This document shows positions 35,115 through 46,934 of a stretch of 64,000 bases of DNA, one piece after another; position 1 is the stretch's first letter; every line of letters begins with the position of its first letter. A program made the position numbers and the translations under genes. The notes beneath the pieces were generated by a model. The model was not told the DNA's origin, made no database searches, and saw only the letters and a list, made by a program, of their open reading frames with translations. This DNA comes from Ceratorhiza oryzae-sativae (Eukaryota; Basidiomycota; Agaricomycetes; Cantharellales; Ceratobasidiaceae): contig JARWMV010000234.1 in NCBI GenBank assembly GCA_030998015.1, forward strand, positions 1-64,000, in the 5' to 3' direction.

Positions 35115-38100
35115 ATGGATACGTCAGTCGTTGTGCAGGGAGACTTATGGGCCTATATTGACGTGTCGCAACAGACTAGATTTTAATCTCCACCAGCTTA
35201 TTCTCACAGAGCTTGCCCAGAACATCAGCGACAGCATCGAAGCCGGTGACCCAAAGGAAGAAGTCAACGAGGCGATCGAGATAATCACTTCGGGAGTGGT
35301 TACACGTGATGTATCTGACGCGCAGGCGAATGGCATCGAGGCCATGCCCAAGGTCTTCATGGTGCGCCATGACGTCGTAGTGTGGCTCGTATGGGTGAAT
35401 GTGCTCACCCTGTTTTCCGGCAGCCGGCTTCTAGGATCAACTGTAACATTGCGTTTGGACAGTTTGCGCTGAGCGCTCCAGAGCCGCATGTTGATAGTAC
35501 GGTGACGGTGCTCATTGGGATACTTCGGGATGTCCCGCATATTGATTATGAGCGGAGTTTGGCCTGGAGCGGTGAGCACACAAACGTTAGAACAAGCTAC
35601 CGTCAAAGCTGAACAAAAAAACTCAACATGTAGACTGGTCGTTGCCTGACGAGCTCGTGTTCGTCACAGTCTGTGCGCTTCTGCGGCTCGCATCGCTGCA
35701 TCCCGATTACCGCGAACGTGCGCTCGCGGCGATTGTCACGTTTGCCGAGGAATCAGTCAAGATGATGGGCGCGGAGCCGGGTATGTTCGATCCGACAAGG
35801 GTTCGCCACCGTACGCTAAGACATGATTTAGCTGCCGAGGTCATCATACACGTTTCGCCCGCGTTCCACGGCTTGTATCGCGCCGTGACTGCGACCCCAT
35901 TCCCGTGGCAGCTCTCGGAATGGCTCGCGTGCTCTCAAGCGCTCGCGGGGTTGTTCACCACCAAGCTCGTCGAGCGTCTGAATTCGATCGTGGAAGAGTT
36001 CTTAAAGTGCGCCGAGGAGGATCCGGCGCTGTCTCTCTATGTCCAGACGTTCTTGGCGCGATACAAGGCAAACGAGCGCCCTCTGTCTGGGTATTTTGCG
36101 GTTTGCAGTATCGTGGAGATCCAGTGGACTGCGCTTGCCCAGGGGTTGGCGCCTCCGACGTGCTTGGATGGAGAGGATTCGCAGACGAGGAAGAAGCGGA
36201 TTGCGTCGGTCGCGCTGACGGATGATGCCGAAGCGTCGAATATCGCTTGGGCTACGTTGATGAAGCAAAAGGGCGCCGAGATGGATATCTCACAGCCGGG
36301 AGCAAAGGAGCATTTGGAGCGAACTGTGGTCTCGGCTATGAAATGTTTCAACGATTTGCTGATCCAAGTTGGCGATATGGAGGACGATCCTGATGATGAT
36401 ACGTACAGTTGGGAGACGATGGCCGAGAGTCTGGTGGGTGACCTTTTCGACGCGTTTTCACCGACTCACAGGCGTCGTGTCTGATTAGAAATTGGCTACG
36501 CTTTGCTGCGTTATACTCGATGACTTGGATGTGGCGTTGCTCAACCAACTCAAACTTTTGCTCAGCGACGTGTCCCCTGCATATGATAATCTCTTGCAGG
36601 AAGCTGCATTGACCTCGCTTACGGTTCTTGTGCACAAGTATGGATGTTTGCTTAAACTATACGGCCGATGCTTATTGTTTTTGTTTCAGCTTCCCCGAGC
36701 TTGCGAGCCCGATGGCCCATCATCTGCGCAAGTTTATTACTGCCCCTCTCCCGTTGTTCGAATTCCATTTTGTCACCGATCCGAGCGCCCCAACGATCTT
36801 GGCTGCAGCAGCAAGCTGTCTGGCAATGTGTATCGAGGTAGGTTGTGCAGTTTGGACTATAGTTATAGCCGTTGACTGTGGTATTCTAGCTAGCTCCCGG
36901 CGACGACTTTGCGCTTTCCTTTATCTATTCGCTCCTCAACTACATTACTGCTACGAACCAGGACTCTGACACTGGTTTCTCGCCCTACATTCATAATACC
37001 GAGTCATCGACTATGATTTCTACTGAATCTGGCTTGCGGGGGAAGACTGAGAGCGAGAAGCGGTTTATTGGTATCAGCACCATCTCGGTTGTTACTCGTT
37101 TGGCTTTGGCGTTTAAGCGTGAAGATGTACGCTCCTTCCTATATTCTCAGACTAGGAAAGTATTCAAGTTTAATCGTCCCACAGGTCACCAAGCTGTGCA
37201 TTTCGCTTTTGTTGCAGCGGCTGCGGGGTGCCTATCCTACCGTACAAGGGGCGATTGCGTTTAACTTGGTGGACTTGGCTCTTGCGGCACCCAAGAACGT
37301 GTTCTCCGATATCATACACGTTTTTTCGCAAATCAATGGGACTGTCGAGGAACAGGAATCCAACTCGGAGTTGAGGTCGTCAAGTAATCAGGTAATGTAC
37401 TTTGAGAGATGGCATGAACATTCGTACAGAGCAGCTGTTTAGGTCTTGGCAGCTCAAACACGACTGGCTCATGAACTCAAGACAAGACCAGAGTTGTACG
37501 AAACCTATTTGATGGAGCTGTTATCAATGTTTGTCGACAAGGGTACGGCAATTCAAACGCAGGCCGGAAAGAACAAGAATGCGAGCGTCGTACGTTACCA
37601 AATCCCCCTAAAAATCCACTAAATTCACTAATATCATCGCTCTTAGGCACCAGAGTCTCTCGCCGAACTTGTTGCGCTCACCCTACCGATTGACGCACTC
37701 GTTTCACATGCCGATTTCCATCCCCATCTCAATCCAAGCAGCGAAGTGGTTGCTCAGTTCCGGAATATGTGGTTCATCTGCAGTCTCTTCCGGTTGAGTT
37801 CTGACGACAAGGCCGATGTCATCAACGAGTGGCAGTATGCCGCAATGGCCAGAATTGCTGCCAAAACACCCTCTGTTGTTCTTGAAGAAGCCACGGACTA
37901 TCTGACCAACGCGATTGAATACAACCCCGTCTTCCGAAACGATTTTATGCAAAACGTATGTCCCGTCAGTTTCAAAGTATTTTTGACTAACACAATGCTG
38001 CCAGGGAATTGCTCGCCACCGTGCGATTCTAAGCCAGTTTATCCCGACACGGGGCGCGGAGATTCGCTATTTAACTCCCACCCAGATCATTTTCTTGTTG

Positions 38101-41100
38101 ACGATGCACGATCTCGAAACCATGCGCGCAAAGATGTTCCTCCCATCGTCACTTGTTTGGTATTTCTTGAACGAAGGTATCAACAAGAACGTGCCCCTCA
38201 TGACATGTATGGAAGCGATCTCGGAGAAGGTTCGCTGTCGACCTGTACTGCGCATACATGGCCTAATTTCGCATCATAGGTGATTCGCGATTTCGTTTCA
38301 GACACCACTTGGAGGATTGTGCAACACTCGATCAGCCCGTCTTTGCCTCAGGAATTGCGGAAGCTTCTCGTTGCATCCACGCATAGGATTGCCAAAATTC
38401 GCGATATTGCGATGAAATATCTGCAGCGATTGGTCAACGCATTCCCATCACTTCTGTGCGACCCACCGTTCGTAGTCGCTATCCTAGAGGTCTTGACATT
38501 AATGCATCGCGCATGTGAGGCCGAATTCACGGATGAAGTATGCTCTACAGTCATTATAATTTTCAATACTAACCCCACCAACCTAGTTCACCCCCCAGCA
38601 CGAATACCAGTCCTCGAGGGCGGATATCAAGCTTGAACTTTCAGACTCTTATGCGTCACGGAACGAGATTTTGTCACAGTTATACAAACACGCCAACAAG
38701 TGGCTGGAGGCAGCCACAGCTCGCGCGCCAATTGAGATTCAGGCGACTCTTCAGGTAAACTTACAGTTTTTAATCTGGAGGGGACATTGACTCTATTTTG
38801 ATAAGAATTATCTTGCGGACGCTAAAATCGTTTCCCCTATGGATTCGGCCGAACTAGGTGCATCGGTTGCATTACAATTTGCCAAGACTATCGCCATCCG
38901 AGAGGAAACAAGGTATGCAAGTGAGCATGTTTGAGATGATGTAAACTGAGCATACCACAGTGCCAGTTCCGGATGCGCAGCTGTATGTCTCGGACAGGGC
39001 TCGAGCCCTGTCTAGTCAGATTATTTCCAAAGCTTACTTTGGGGGCGAAGCTGGTGGTGTTCGACTTGCAAATCGCGGCGGTCAGTGGCACTTATCCTGG
39101 TTCAAGACCGCACGTTGACTGTCAACGTCCTTAACCATTATACAGGCGTTGAAGAGATCCAACTTCCACCTCCAACAAAGGCACCGTTTGTCGAGATCAA
39201 GGCGTTGAAAGCAAAACTTGCTGTCTCAATTGGGGAGATTCGTGAACGAACTAGCAAATTGACTGTTCAAGATCTACGTCGCCTACTGTTCCGATGTGCT
39301 GCTGTTCTCATGGCGCTCCCCAAGGCAAGTTTGTTGTCGCGAAGACTGGAATGTCTGTACTTATAAGGGATTGCAACAGCCCGACCTCGATCTCCTCCAC
39401 TACTTGGTTGCTGTTCCATTCGCCGTTTTCACCCCAGCCACGATTTCAACTGGTATTGACGCATGGACTTGGTTGATTGGAGAAAGGAAGGACATAGAAA
39501 TTTCCTTGATGCTGAGTTCAACACGGCATGGGCCAGCACTATCAAGCTCAAAAAAGGGATATTTCCAGCCAAATGGAGTGAGTCTAGTGTCGTGCAATGG
39601 CAATCGTAGCTCTAATGTCGAGATTAGTTTCATAGATCCCTTTAAGCATCCCGTGGAATATAACCCTACGGACAAAGCTAAGATGGACAAATCCCTCGCA
39701 GATGCTCGACGACTCTTGGTTCCGCACACCATATTGCTACAAATGTTGCGGAGCAGATTCCAGGCTGTGCGTTATGGAAACCCCGGTTTGATGCACCTGC
39801 TCCTTCGTCTCGTTCTCCGTTCTACTCGGAAGGGAGTCACGCTCAGGTTCGTCATGCTCGTAGTAGAGGCTATTTATCTAATACTAATACTGTCACAGCA
39901 CCCACCCTCTAGCTCGAGAACCTCGTTTCAGTCTGTTAATATTTGGGTTTGAGGTCTGCGAAGCAGCTTGATGGACACATATCCTGAGGCTCAACTTCGA
40001 GAAGCATTATATTGCGCCGCTCTTTCTTGGTTTGCTGTACGGCCACAGTGAGTGCAATTCCTAAATTATTGCGGATAAACTGTTATCACCTTTCCTGAAC
40101 AGGTGGTCGTTTGGCGCGAATCTCGTCCAAGTCAACACAGATGTCAAGCTATTGAACGAATTCCTCGAAGTCATTCAGCAAGATAGCATTCGTGCAGACC
40201 ACGTTACCTCGAGCCTACAGCCAGATCGAGTGGCATCGCGTAGCCCACGTAAGCGCAACGAGCCACACGATTCGTAATTTGCTAAATCATGATTTAGCAT
40301 ACCTTTCCAAACACCGTGCTCAGAATAGTCTCTTAAAGCTGCTCATTGAAAACGAGATCAACCGACTGCGGGTGTGGGCTAACCCGACGAATGACCTCAA
40401 GCGGGGAGGGGACTACCTGAGCAATAGTGAACGCAGTATGACGGATGTCTGTGAAAATTCCATATTGACTATTTATTGCTTACTATTCATTTACAGGAGG
40501 GCTGGCGCAACATGGTCCGCACTGCTTGGAGCATTGATCCCGCCATTGCAGTACACATGGTCGAGCGCTTTAAACGTCCCATCGTCGAAGGAGAGCTGAC
40601 CCGACTTGTACGAGTGGATCCAAGCGCCGCACTCCATGTCCCAGAGGCGGTGAAGTTCTTCATCGGCGACCGCTTTTCTCGAAACCAAAAGCGAGATCAC
40701 AAGGCACGCATATATGCTCGACGCTTGTAGTAATACTGACCAGATTCTCAGTTGTTACTGGTTTGGGATCCTGTGCCACCAATTATTGCGGTTAAGCTTT
40801 TCGAGCCCAGTTTGACAGCGACCCTGTTATCTTGCAATATGCCCACCGAGTGCTGACAGAGCATCCTGTGGATGTAACGTTCTTCTATGTTCCGCAAGTT
40901 GTCAAGCACTACGAAGTGATGCTTATGGTAAGCACTCTGCCACTTGGGTGTCCAATTGCTAAACGATGTGATAGGCTATGTTGAACGCTTTATATTCGAA
41001 ACGGCCAAAATTTCCCAGTTATTCTGTCATCAAATCATCTGGAATATGAAGGCTAATTGCTACAAAGATGATGCGGCGGAAGTGGTATGTAGAATGTTAT

Positions 41101-42769
41101 CACTTTATTCGAGTTGCTCAATTGCACCCAATTCTAGGAGGATCCTATGAAGCCAATGCTAGATCGCATGACCGAAATGATCGTAGCTTCACTCACCGGC
41201 GAGGCACGAGACTTTTACAATAAAGAATTTGGTTTCTTCCACGAGGTTACGTCGATATCGGGCAAACTCAAGCCATACATCAAGAAATCCAAACCTGAAA
41301 AAAAGGTTTGACCAACCGTCGCTGCTTTACGTTCTATAAGCTCATCCAGTGAAACAGGCCAAGATCGACGAAGAGATGGCGAAGATCAAAGTTGAAGTCG
41401 GGTGTTATCTTCCTAGTAATCCCGATGGTGTTGTGGTTGACATCGACAAGCGATCTGGCCGTCCTCTGCAAAGCCACGCAAAGGTCACACACATCCCGCG
41501 ACTAGAATAGCGACCGGACTAACCCTTTGGGCAGGCTCCCTTTATGGCTACGTTTAAAGTGCGCAAAGTCCAGACCAAGATCGAGACCGATCCCAACTCG
41601 GTGCTTGAAGGGGCTGGCGCAAACATCGAGGTCAAAAAGGAGTATGATACATGGCAACAGGCTATATTCAAGGTTGGCGATGATTGCCGGCAAGACGTCT
41701 TGGCTCTGCAAATTATTGCCATGTTCAAGAATATATTCTCCAGCATTGGTCTGATGCTATATCTATATCCTTATCGCGTCACAGCTACAGCCCCTGGGGT
41801 AAGTCTTTCTTTAGCCTCCTAACAAATCTACTGACCATATCTTGTAGTGCGGCGTGATCGATGTTGTTCCAAATGCAACCTCTCGAGATGAAATGGGTCG
41901 TGCCAAGATCAACGACTTGTCGGCATTCTTCATTTCAAAGTATGGAACACCGGATACGATTGCTTTCCAAAAAGCTCGGTTGAACTTTATTCAATCTATG
42001 GCTGCCTATTCTGTGGCTTGCTATATTCTTCAAATCAAAGATCGCCATAATGGAAACATTATGATTGATGGGGAAGGTCACATCGTGCACATAGGTAGGT
42101 TCTTCTGGCTATATGCGCCTGAAACAATGCTGATCTCTTGTGCAGATTTTGGGTTCCTGTTCGACATAGATAAGCACGATTCGCGGTCTTTATTTGCTTG
42201 ATTGCTAATTTTGATTCGGTTCTGTGGATATCTACGTCCCGGAGTAAGCGTCTTACTGTCTCACTAGTTGTATCGTCTCACTCAGACCAAATTGGCAGGG
42301 CGTGAAATTCGAGCCCAATTCGTTCAAGCTCAATCACGAAATGGTGATGCTCATGGGTGGACGAAACTCCCAAGGGTTCAATTTATTCGTCCATTGACGG
42401 TCAAAGCCTTCCTTGCTATTCGACCTCACGTTACTCAGCTTGTCGATACTGTTCAACTGATGCTAGGTACCGACTTCCCTAGCTTTAAAGGAGAGCCAAC
42501 GATCAAGAGGCTTCAAGATCGATTTGTCCCTCACTTGACCGAGCGACAAGCCGCAGATTGGATGATGGGGGTAGTTAAGAATGCGCATGAAAATGTTAGA
42601 AGTACGGTCTATGACGAATTCCAGAGGGTGGGTGTTCACACGGCTATCCAAAAGTTAATGTTACTGATTCTCTCCGGACCCCAGTTACAAAACGGTACAC
42701 CAAGTCTTTCATCGGCCTCACTCTCGCTCTCTTACTTACAGAATCACTCCAGGCATCCCATATGCGTAA
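35115..42769 (+). CDS. STT4: Phosphatidylinositol 4-kinase, STT4/PI4KA type
   Basis: A very large type III PI4-kinase that makes PI4P at the plasma membrane. Start: MDT on an 8-nt coding first exon, spliced to LDFNLHQLILTELAQNISDS. A long alpha-solenoid follows across many short exons. The catalytic domain lies at about 41560-42769: AIFKVGDDCRQD (ATP lysine), DRHNGNIMIDGEGHIVHI, DFGFLFDIGPGGVKFEP (metal-binding DFG region), FKLNHEMVMLMGG, LTVKAFLAIRP and LQNGIPYA at the stop. The exon after FDI is only 8 nt (42236-42243) and is preceded by an intron that starts AT and ends AC (42170-42235). Two one-base breaks (near 40810 and 42393) interrupt otherwise conserved sequence. The C-terminal motifs and length support the STT4 rather than the PIK1 class. 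Confidence 0.93.
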
Positions 42770-42956
42770 GATATTTCAGGGGCAGGAGCATGATATTGAG
42801 TTGGGAGCGCAGCATATCCAGTATACTATTCGCATCAATTCAATCACCGTAGATCATCGCTATTGTTCGTTGGCTTGGGCATGAGAAATGAGGAAAACGG
42901 TACAGACATATCCGAAAGCAAACGTTGATCAAACGCAAAAGCACAACTATCAACAA

Positions 42957-44760
42957 TCACATTTGGGCAGGAGTACCCCTTCCAGACAAGCTAATCCAGC
43001 TATCGTGCTCTTCGTTGCCAGAATGCCATACCTCGGAACCAGCAGGCAGATTATACGGTGGGTATGTCGCCTGGTAAGGATCCCCTGCTGGAGATGGTTC
43101 TGCCGAATTAGTTACCGCAGTGGAAGGAGTCACGGCAGTATCGAGTGTTGCATCGGGATCGGGTCGAGGGAGAGACGTCGTTATGATCCGAGGGGGCTGG
43201 AAGCTATCAGGCATATTCCCTGGAATAGGCTTAGGCTTGCGAAGGGCAAGTAAACCCTGAGGGAACGAAAGAATAAAGTCGAGGACGCGTGTAGGAAGGC
43301 GAGAGGCGAGGGAGTATGTACGAGCTAGTAACAAGCTCTTAGTTTATGCTTGGATGAGCCCGATATCGAAAGCGTACCTCCAGCACCAATGGGTCGCTTG
43401 GACCCCTTGAACCACTGAATAATGTTCCGATCCCCAACAACTTCAGCGACTGCATCAGCTAAAACGTCAAAGCTACTGGGCGTTCGCCCAACTTGGGTCG
43501 CGAGTTTCTCTCTACGCGCTGCTTCCCGCCGCTTCAAACCAAGTGGGACAACATTGTGTGTATCGATGAGGCCAATGTCGAGCTCGAATACATCTACACC
43601 TTGCACCCGTAGCTCGCGTCTGAAGACATCAAGCGAAGTTGTATTGGCAGCCGTTACAATGGCATCCGCGCCACTACTGCCTGCGCCCAAAGTGTACGCC
43701 GACTGAAGCAACACGATGCTGGGGTGCGCCTTGGGCATATACTTGTTGGTATTGCGCAAATGAGGGAGCACGCCTTGGATGATCCCAAATGGAGTCACGT
43801 GAGCTGAAATAAGGCGGGGAAGATAGTCCTTGGTAAGAGACATGCTGGACAAGGGCATGAATGACGTATTGTCTGCTTCGATCGAGTTTGGATCCGTAGT
43901 CGTAGTCAAAGAAAGTAGAGAAACGAGTGAAACGATGTGGGCATGTGACGCGGGCGAAGCATATGGGTCACCCGCCGTGCCCAACGGGAATCGCAGCCCA
44001 AGTGTGGCGCGCATGTCACGCAAGAACGGATTGAGTGTCGTGGGATCCTTGGGGTCCAGGACGATTGCACGAATGAATCCTGCGCCATGAGATTCAAGCT
44101 CGTCTGCCAGCTCAGCCCGAGAAACAGAGGCTATTACGACATAACCTCGCGCAACGAGGTCACGCGCGAGAGCGAGGCCAAAGGCGTGGTCCGCGCCCAA
44201 GAGAACTAGGTGTCCAAAGTAATCAGAAGGATATTGGCAGGTATACAGCGCAAGAACGTACTTATAATCTCACGCCTCTCGCTAGTGAGGTCGTTTGTCT
44301 TTCTCCTCATCCGACCAAGGATGCGGAATCGCGGCCTGCTCCTTTCTGGGCCACTGGAGCGAGTTACTAGATAGCCGGCCAAGAGAGTGCTGCCTACAAT
44401 TGCCCCAACGATAGACCATCTTTCAAACGGTCAAGAGAACAGAATTGACGCCGTGTTTTTTTCCACTTACTTGTTCCTCGAAACCCAGTCACCGGCTCTC
44501 TGTCCCGGCGGAAGTCTGACTATTGGTGGTGGGGGCCGGGACGGAGGAACCTCGATGAAGACGTCGCGAATGTTGCCAATCGAGGCAGGGAATTCGGGCA
44601 TGCTCGGCGGGCCGAAACGCATGAGATCGTCGCGCATGCGACCCCAGACTTGGGTGAGAACCGGGGGGAGATCGGGAGTGTTGGGCAAGTGGGTGGCAAC
44701 GAAGGCCTCCATGGCCTCGATGTGGGCGTTGATGTCTTCGAGTGTCGGGAAGAGATTCAT
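42957..44760 (-). CDS. DUF1776 family protein (fungal, SDR-like), 4 exons
   Basis: Exons on the minus strand are 44471-44760, 44262-44419, 43378-44205 and 42957-43324, summing to 547 residues in frame. The protein starts MNLFPTLEDINAHIEAMEAF, has a Pro-rich stretch PPSRPPPPIVRLPPG, a single probable membrane segment VGAIVGSTLLAGYLVT, then a short-chain-dehydrogenase-like fold: LLGADHAFGLALARDLVARG, VIASVSRAELADELE, AIVLDPKDP. The family is conserved in fungi and its biochemical role is unknown to me; the usual SDR Tyr-x-x-x-Lys pair is not clear, so enzyme activity is doubtful. The C-terminus is Pro/Ser/Thr-rich and ends GRGTPAQM. It is divergent from the phosphodiesterase gene, with a shared upstream region of about 177 bp. 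Confidence 0.85.
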
Positions 44761-44937
44761 GTTCGACGCGACCGACGAGAATGGTGGCAGGAACAACTCG
44801 GCAGAGGGCTTATATGAGTATCCAGACGTGCCGATCATACGGCTTACGTCACCCTCGCGCCTCCCTCCTGATGACCACCACCTTGCCAGCCGACATGGGT
44901 AAACTGCATCTCTCCCTGCAACTAAATCTAGTCTCAA

Positions 44938-45516
44938 ATGTTGCTCGCAGGACTTTCTCTGTGGCTGGTGCCGTCTCCAGACGAGCATGCCCGACTACAG
45001 CCTGTTCTCGACCAGCTTGCAACGGACGCAAAAGGACCTGCCTTTCAAGCTCACATTACTCTGCTATCAGTTCCCAACTCGACACCTCTTCCTTTTCCTT
45101 CCCTCAAACTCGAAAATTTTAAACCTATGGCATTGGATTTCCTCAAAGTGCAATCCGGTCAATCCTACTTTCAGTCGGTACTGATCGCCGTTGATCTTAG
45201 CAGCGAATTACAATCGCTTCACGATTCCGTTCGAGAGATCCTGAATAGACCTCTTGCTCCCGGCGCTTCATACTTCCCACACCTGTCGCTCTTCTACGGG
45301 GGAGAGAGTCAGGAATTTAAAGATTTGATGGTACAACAGTTGTATGAAAATGGAACGGCGGTCCCGGCCGATGGTGGTCATGGAGTTTCTGTGGCGGGCA
45401 TATCAAAGATACACGTACAGGAGGTGTGGCTCCTGAGAACCGAAGGGCCACCAGAGGAATGGGAAATTCTAGAAAAGTGGAGACTCGGACCTCATGGCGA
45501 TCAGCCGACATCTTAA
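44938..45516 (+). CDS. 2',3'-cyclic-nucleotide 3'-phosphodiesterase-like (2H phosphoesterase), CPD1-like
   Basis: A single-exon frame of 192 residues, close to the length of fungal and plant cyclic phosphodiesterases that open ADP-ribose 1'',2''-cyclic phosphate formed during tRNA splicing. The two 2H-family motifs are present: AHITLLSVP (H-x-T) and FPHLSLFYGG (H-x-S), about 100 residues apart. The N-terminus MLLAGLSLWLVPSPDEH matches the first strand of the fold, so ATG 44938 is a good start. The role in tRNA splicing is known for the family and inferred here. Confidence 0.85.
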   Translation: MLLAGLSLWLVPSPDEHARLQPVLDQLATDAKGPAFQAHITLLSVPNSTPLPFPSLKLENFKPMALDFLKVQSGQSYFQSVLIAVDLSSELQSLHDSVREILNRPLAPGASYFPHLSLFYGGESQEFKDLMVQQLYENGTAVPADGGHGVSVAGISKIHVQEVWLLRTEGPPEEWEILEKWRLGPHGDQPTS

Positions 45517-45936
45517 CTGTCTATCATAGTAGCTCTTTGTGAGTGGATCTAATTCTAATTTGGGACTAATTACTAAAAGGCGGAAAGCATTTATCGAAAT
45601 ATGAAACGTCAGAACAGCTCCCAACTACAAGTAAATGGAAACAGTTGTTACGCTCCTACGCTTCTTCTGCGTGAGCCCCTGCCTACCTAAATTGATATTC
45701 TGGGATATTCCAGCTTCGTGCTGTATAAGTATCAACTATATTCGGCTGAGGCCAGCGCGTGCTAGCTCATCCCTGCCCACTCTTCCGTTTCAAACCAATT
45801 CCGAGTCGCCGGTCGCTCGTTTACTTGCATACATTCCTTTCAGCCTAGCGTGTCAGCCCGAGATATCCATTTCATCGTCGTAATTCCTCGAGCTATCTTT
45901 GTTGTTTAATACATCGCATACACCCTGCATTTCAAT
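45517..45936. other. Intergenic region
   Basis: 3' end of the phosphodiesterase gene and promoter of the secreted-protein gene. No conserved exon was seen. Confidence 0.4.
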
Positions 45937-46504
45937 ATGTTGTCTCGTACTTTCCTCGTATTTGTATGCATTTTTGTCATTCTCGCTAGCGCCGCCCCTA
46001 CAATTATAGGACGCGCCGACCTCACCGCTGGGCCCAATTGTGGAACCACAGTATGTCCAACTCGTCCAAGCAAGCATATGAACTGATGACCCAAACGCTT
46101 AGGCCCTAAACTCCCACGATTGCAACGTCGCGCTGCTCTCGCTTGGTGGTGGAATCGCAGGAAAGATTCAGACACTGCGCGTGGCTGGTAAGACCACAAC
46201 CGGGGCTAGTGGAAACTGCAAGGCATGTATTTGGCTCATAGATTGTTCCGCTATTGATTAACAGAGGACGACGATTGATAGATGACTGCTGAGGCCGTTG
46301 ACGGTGGTACGTCAATCGCGATTTCCAAGGGACGTCTCGAACAAGGTGGGTATTTTACTCGTTTTCATTTAGGCGTATATACACAAATGCTCTTCATGTA
46401 GGGTTCAAAGCCTTTGTGGCAAAATGCGGAGTAAAGACGGGAACTGTAACGATGCTGGTGGTGCTCCAAACGGAAATATCAAGCTTACTATGGTGGTAAA
46501 CTAG
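45937..46504 (+). CDS. Small secreted cysteine-containing protein, unknown function
   Basis: ATG 45937 encodes a classic signal peptide (MLSRTFLVFVCIFVILASAA), followed by a short mature protein in about five exons: PNCGTT, ALNSHDCNVALLSLGGG, KTTTGASGNCK, MTAEAVDGGTSIAISKG and FKAFVAKCGV. Four to five cysteines are spread along it. The intron at 46223-46281 begins with GC (GCATGT). In the direct frame the protein ends at 46498. One base earlier or later near 46438 instead gives CNDAGGAPNGNIKLTMVVN and a stop at 46504, which looks more like a real, soluble C-terminus with an extra cysteine; I prefer it. There is no recognised domain. Secretion is the only supported property; a role outside the cell is inference. 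Confidence 0.65.
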
Positions 46505-46934
46505 TCGAGTTATGTAGAACTACGTAGTGCTTGTGAATGATGATGGGTCAGCACGTTACTAAATCCGCTGGTATTAACGGGGGAAACCTCGTCGATCATC
46601 TCCACCTGAAGACTTCCATTTTGATTGATAATTGGTCGTGTCTGGCCGATGGCACCTATGTCTTGCCAAATATAGTCCCAGAGGAGCGCGTATCGCCGCG
46701 GCACGCGCATACACACGTATTTCCCTCCACCACCGAGCAAAGCGGTCTGGCTGCCGATCATGACGAATCCTTCCTGCATACATTCGGCGTACTCGCGGGC
46801 ATTATGTTGATTAGTTGCCCATGAGGAGTACGGCGCCTAAGTCGGTATTGAGAACTATAAAAGCGGGGTGCGTCATATGGCTGGAACTCAGACACAACAC
46901 TCCAACCAACCCATTCCCTCACTTTCACGACAGC
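46505..46934. other. Promoter region of the aldo/keto reductase gene
   Basis: No gene was recognised. The region ends with a TATA-like box listed separately. Confidence 0.4.
46855..46862 (+). promoter_or_regulatory. TATA-like box
   Basis: TATAAAAG lies about 75 bp upstream of the aldo/keto reductase ATG at 46935, a plausible core-promoter position. It was seen by eye only. Confidence 0.45.

Noticed and set aside
42170..42235. A GT-AG intron replacing the AT-AC model in the PI4-kinase gene
   Set aside because: The only nearby GT donors remove the conserved FDI or break the frame before GPGG. None gives the invariant sequence.
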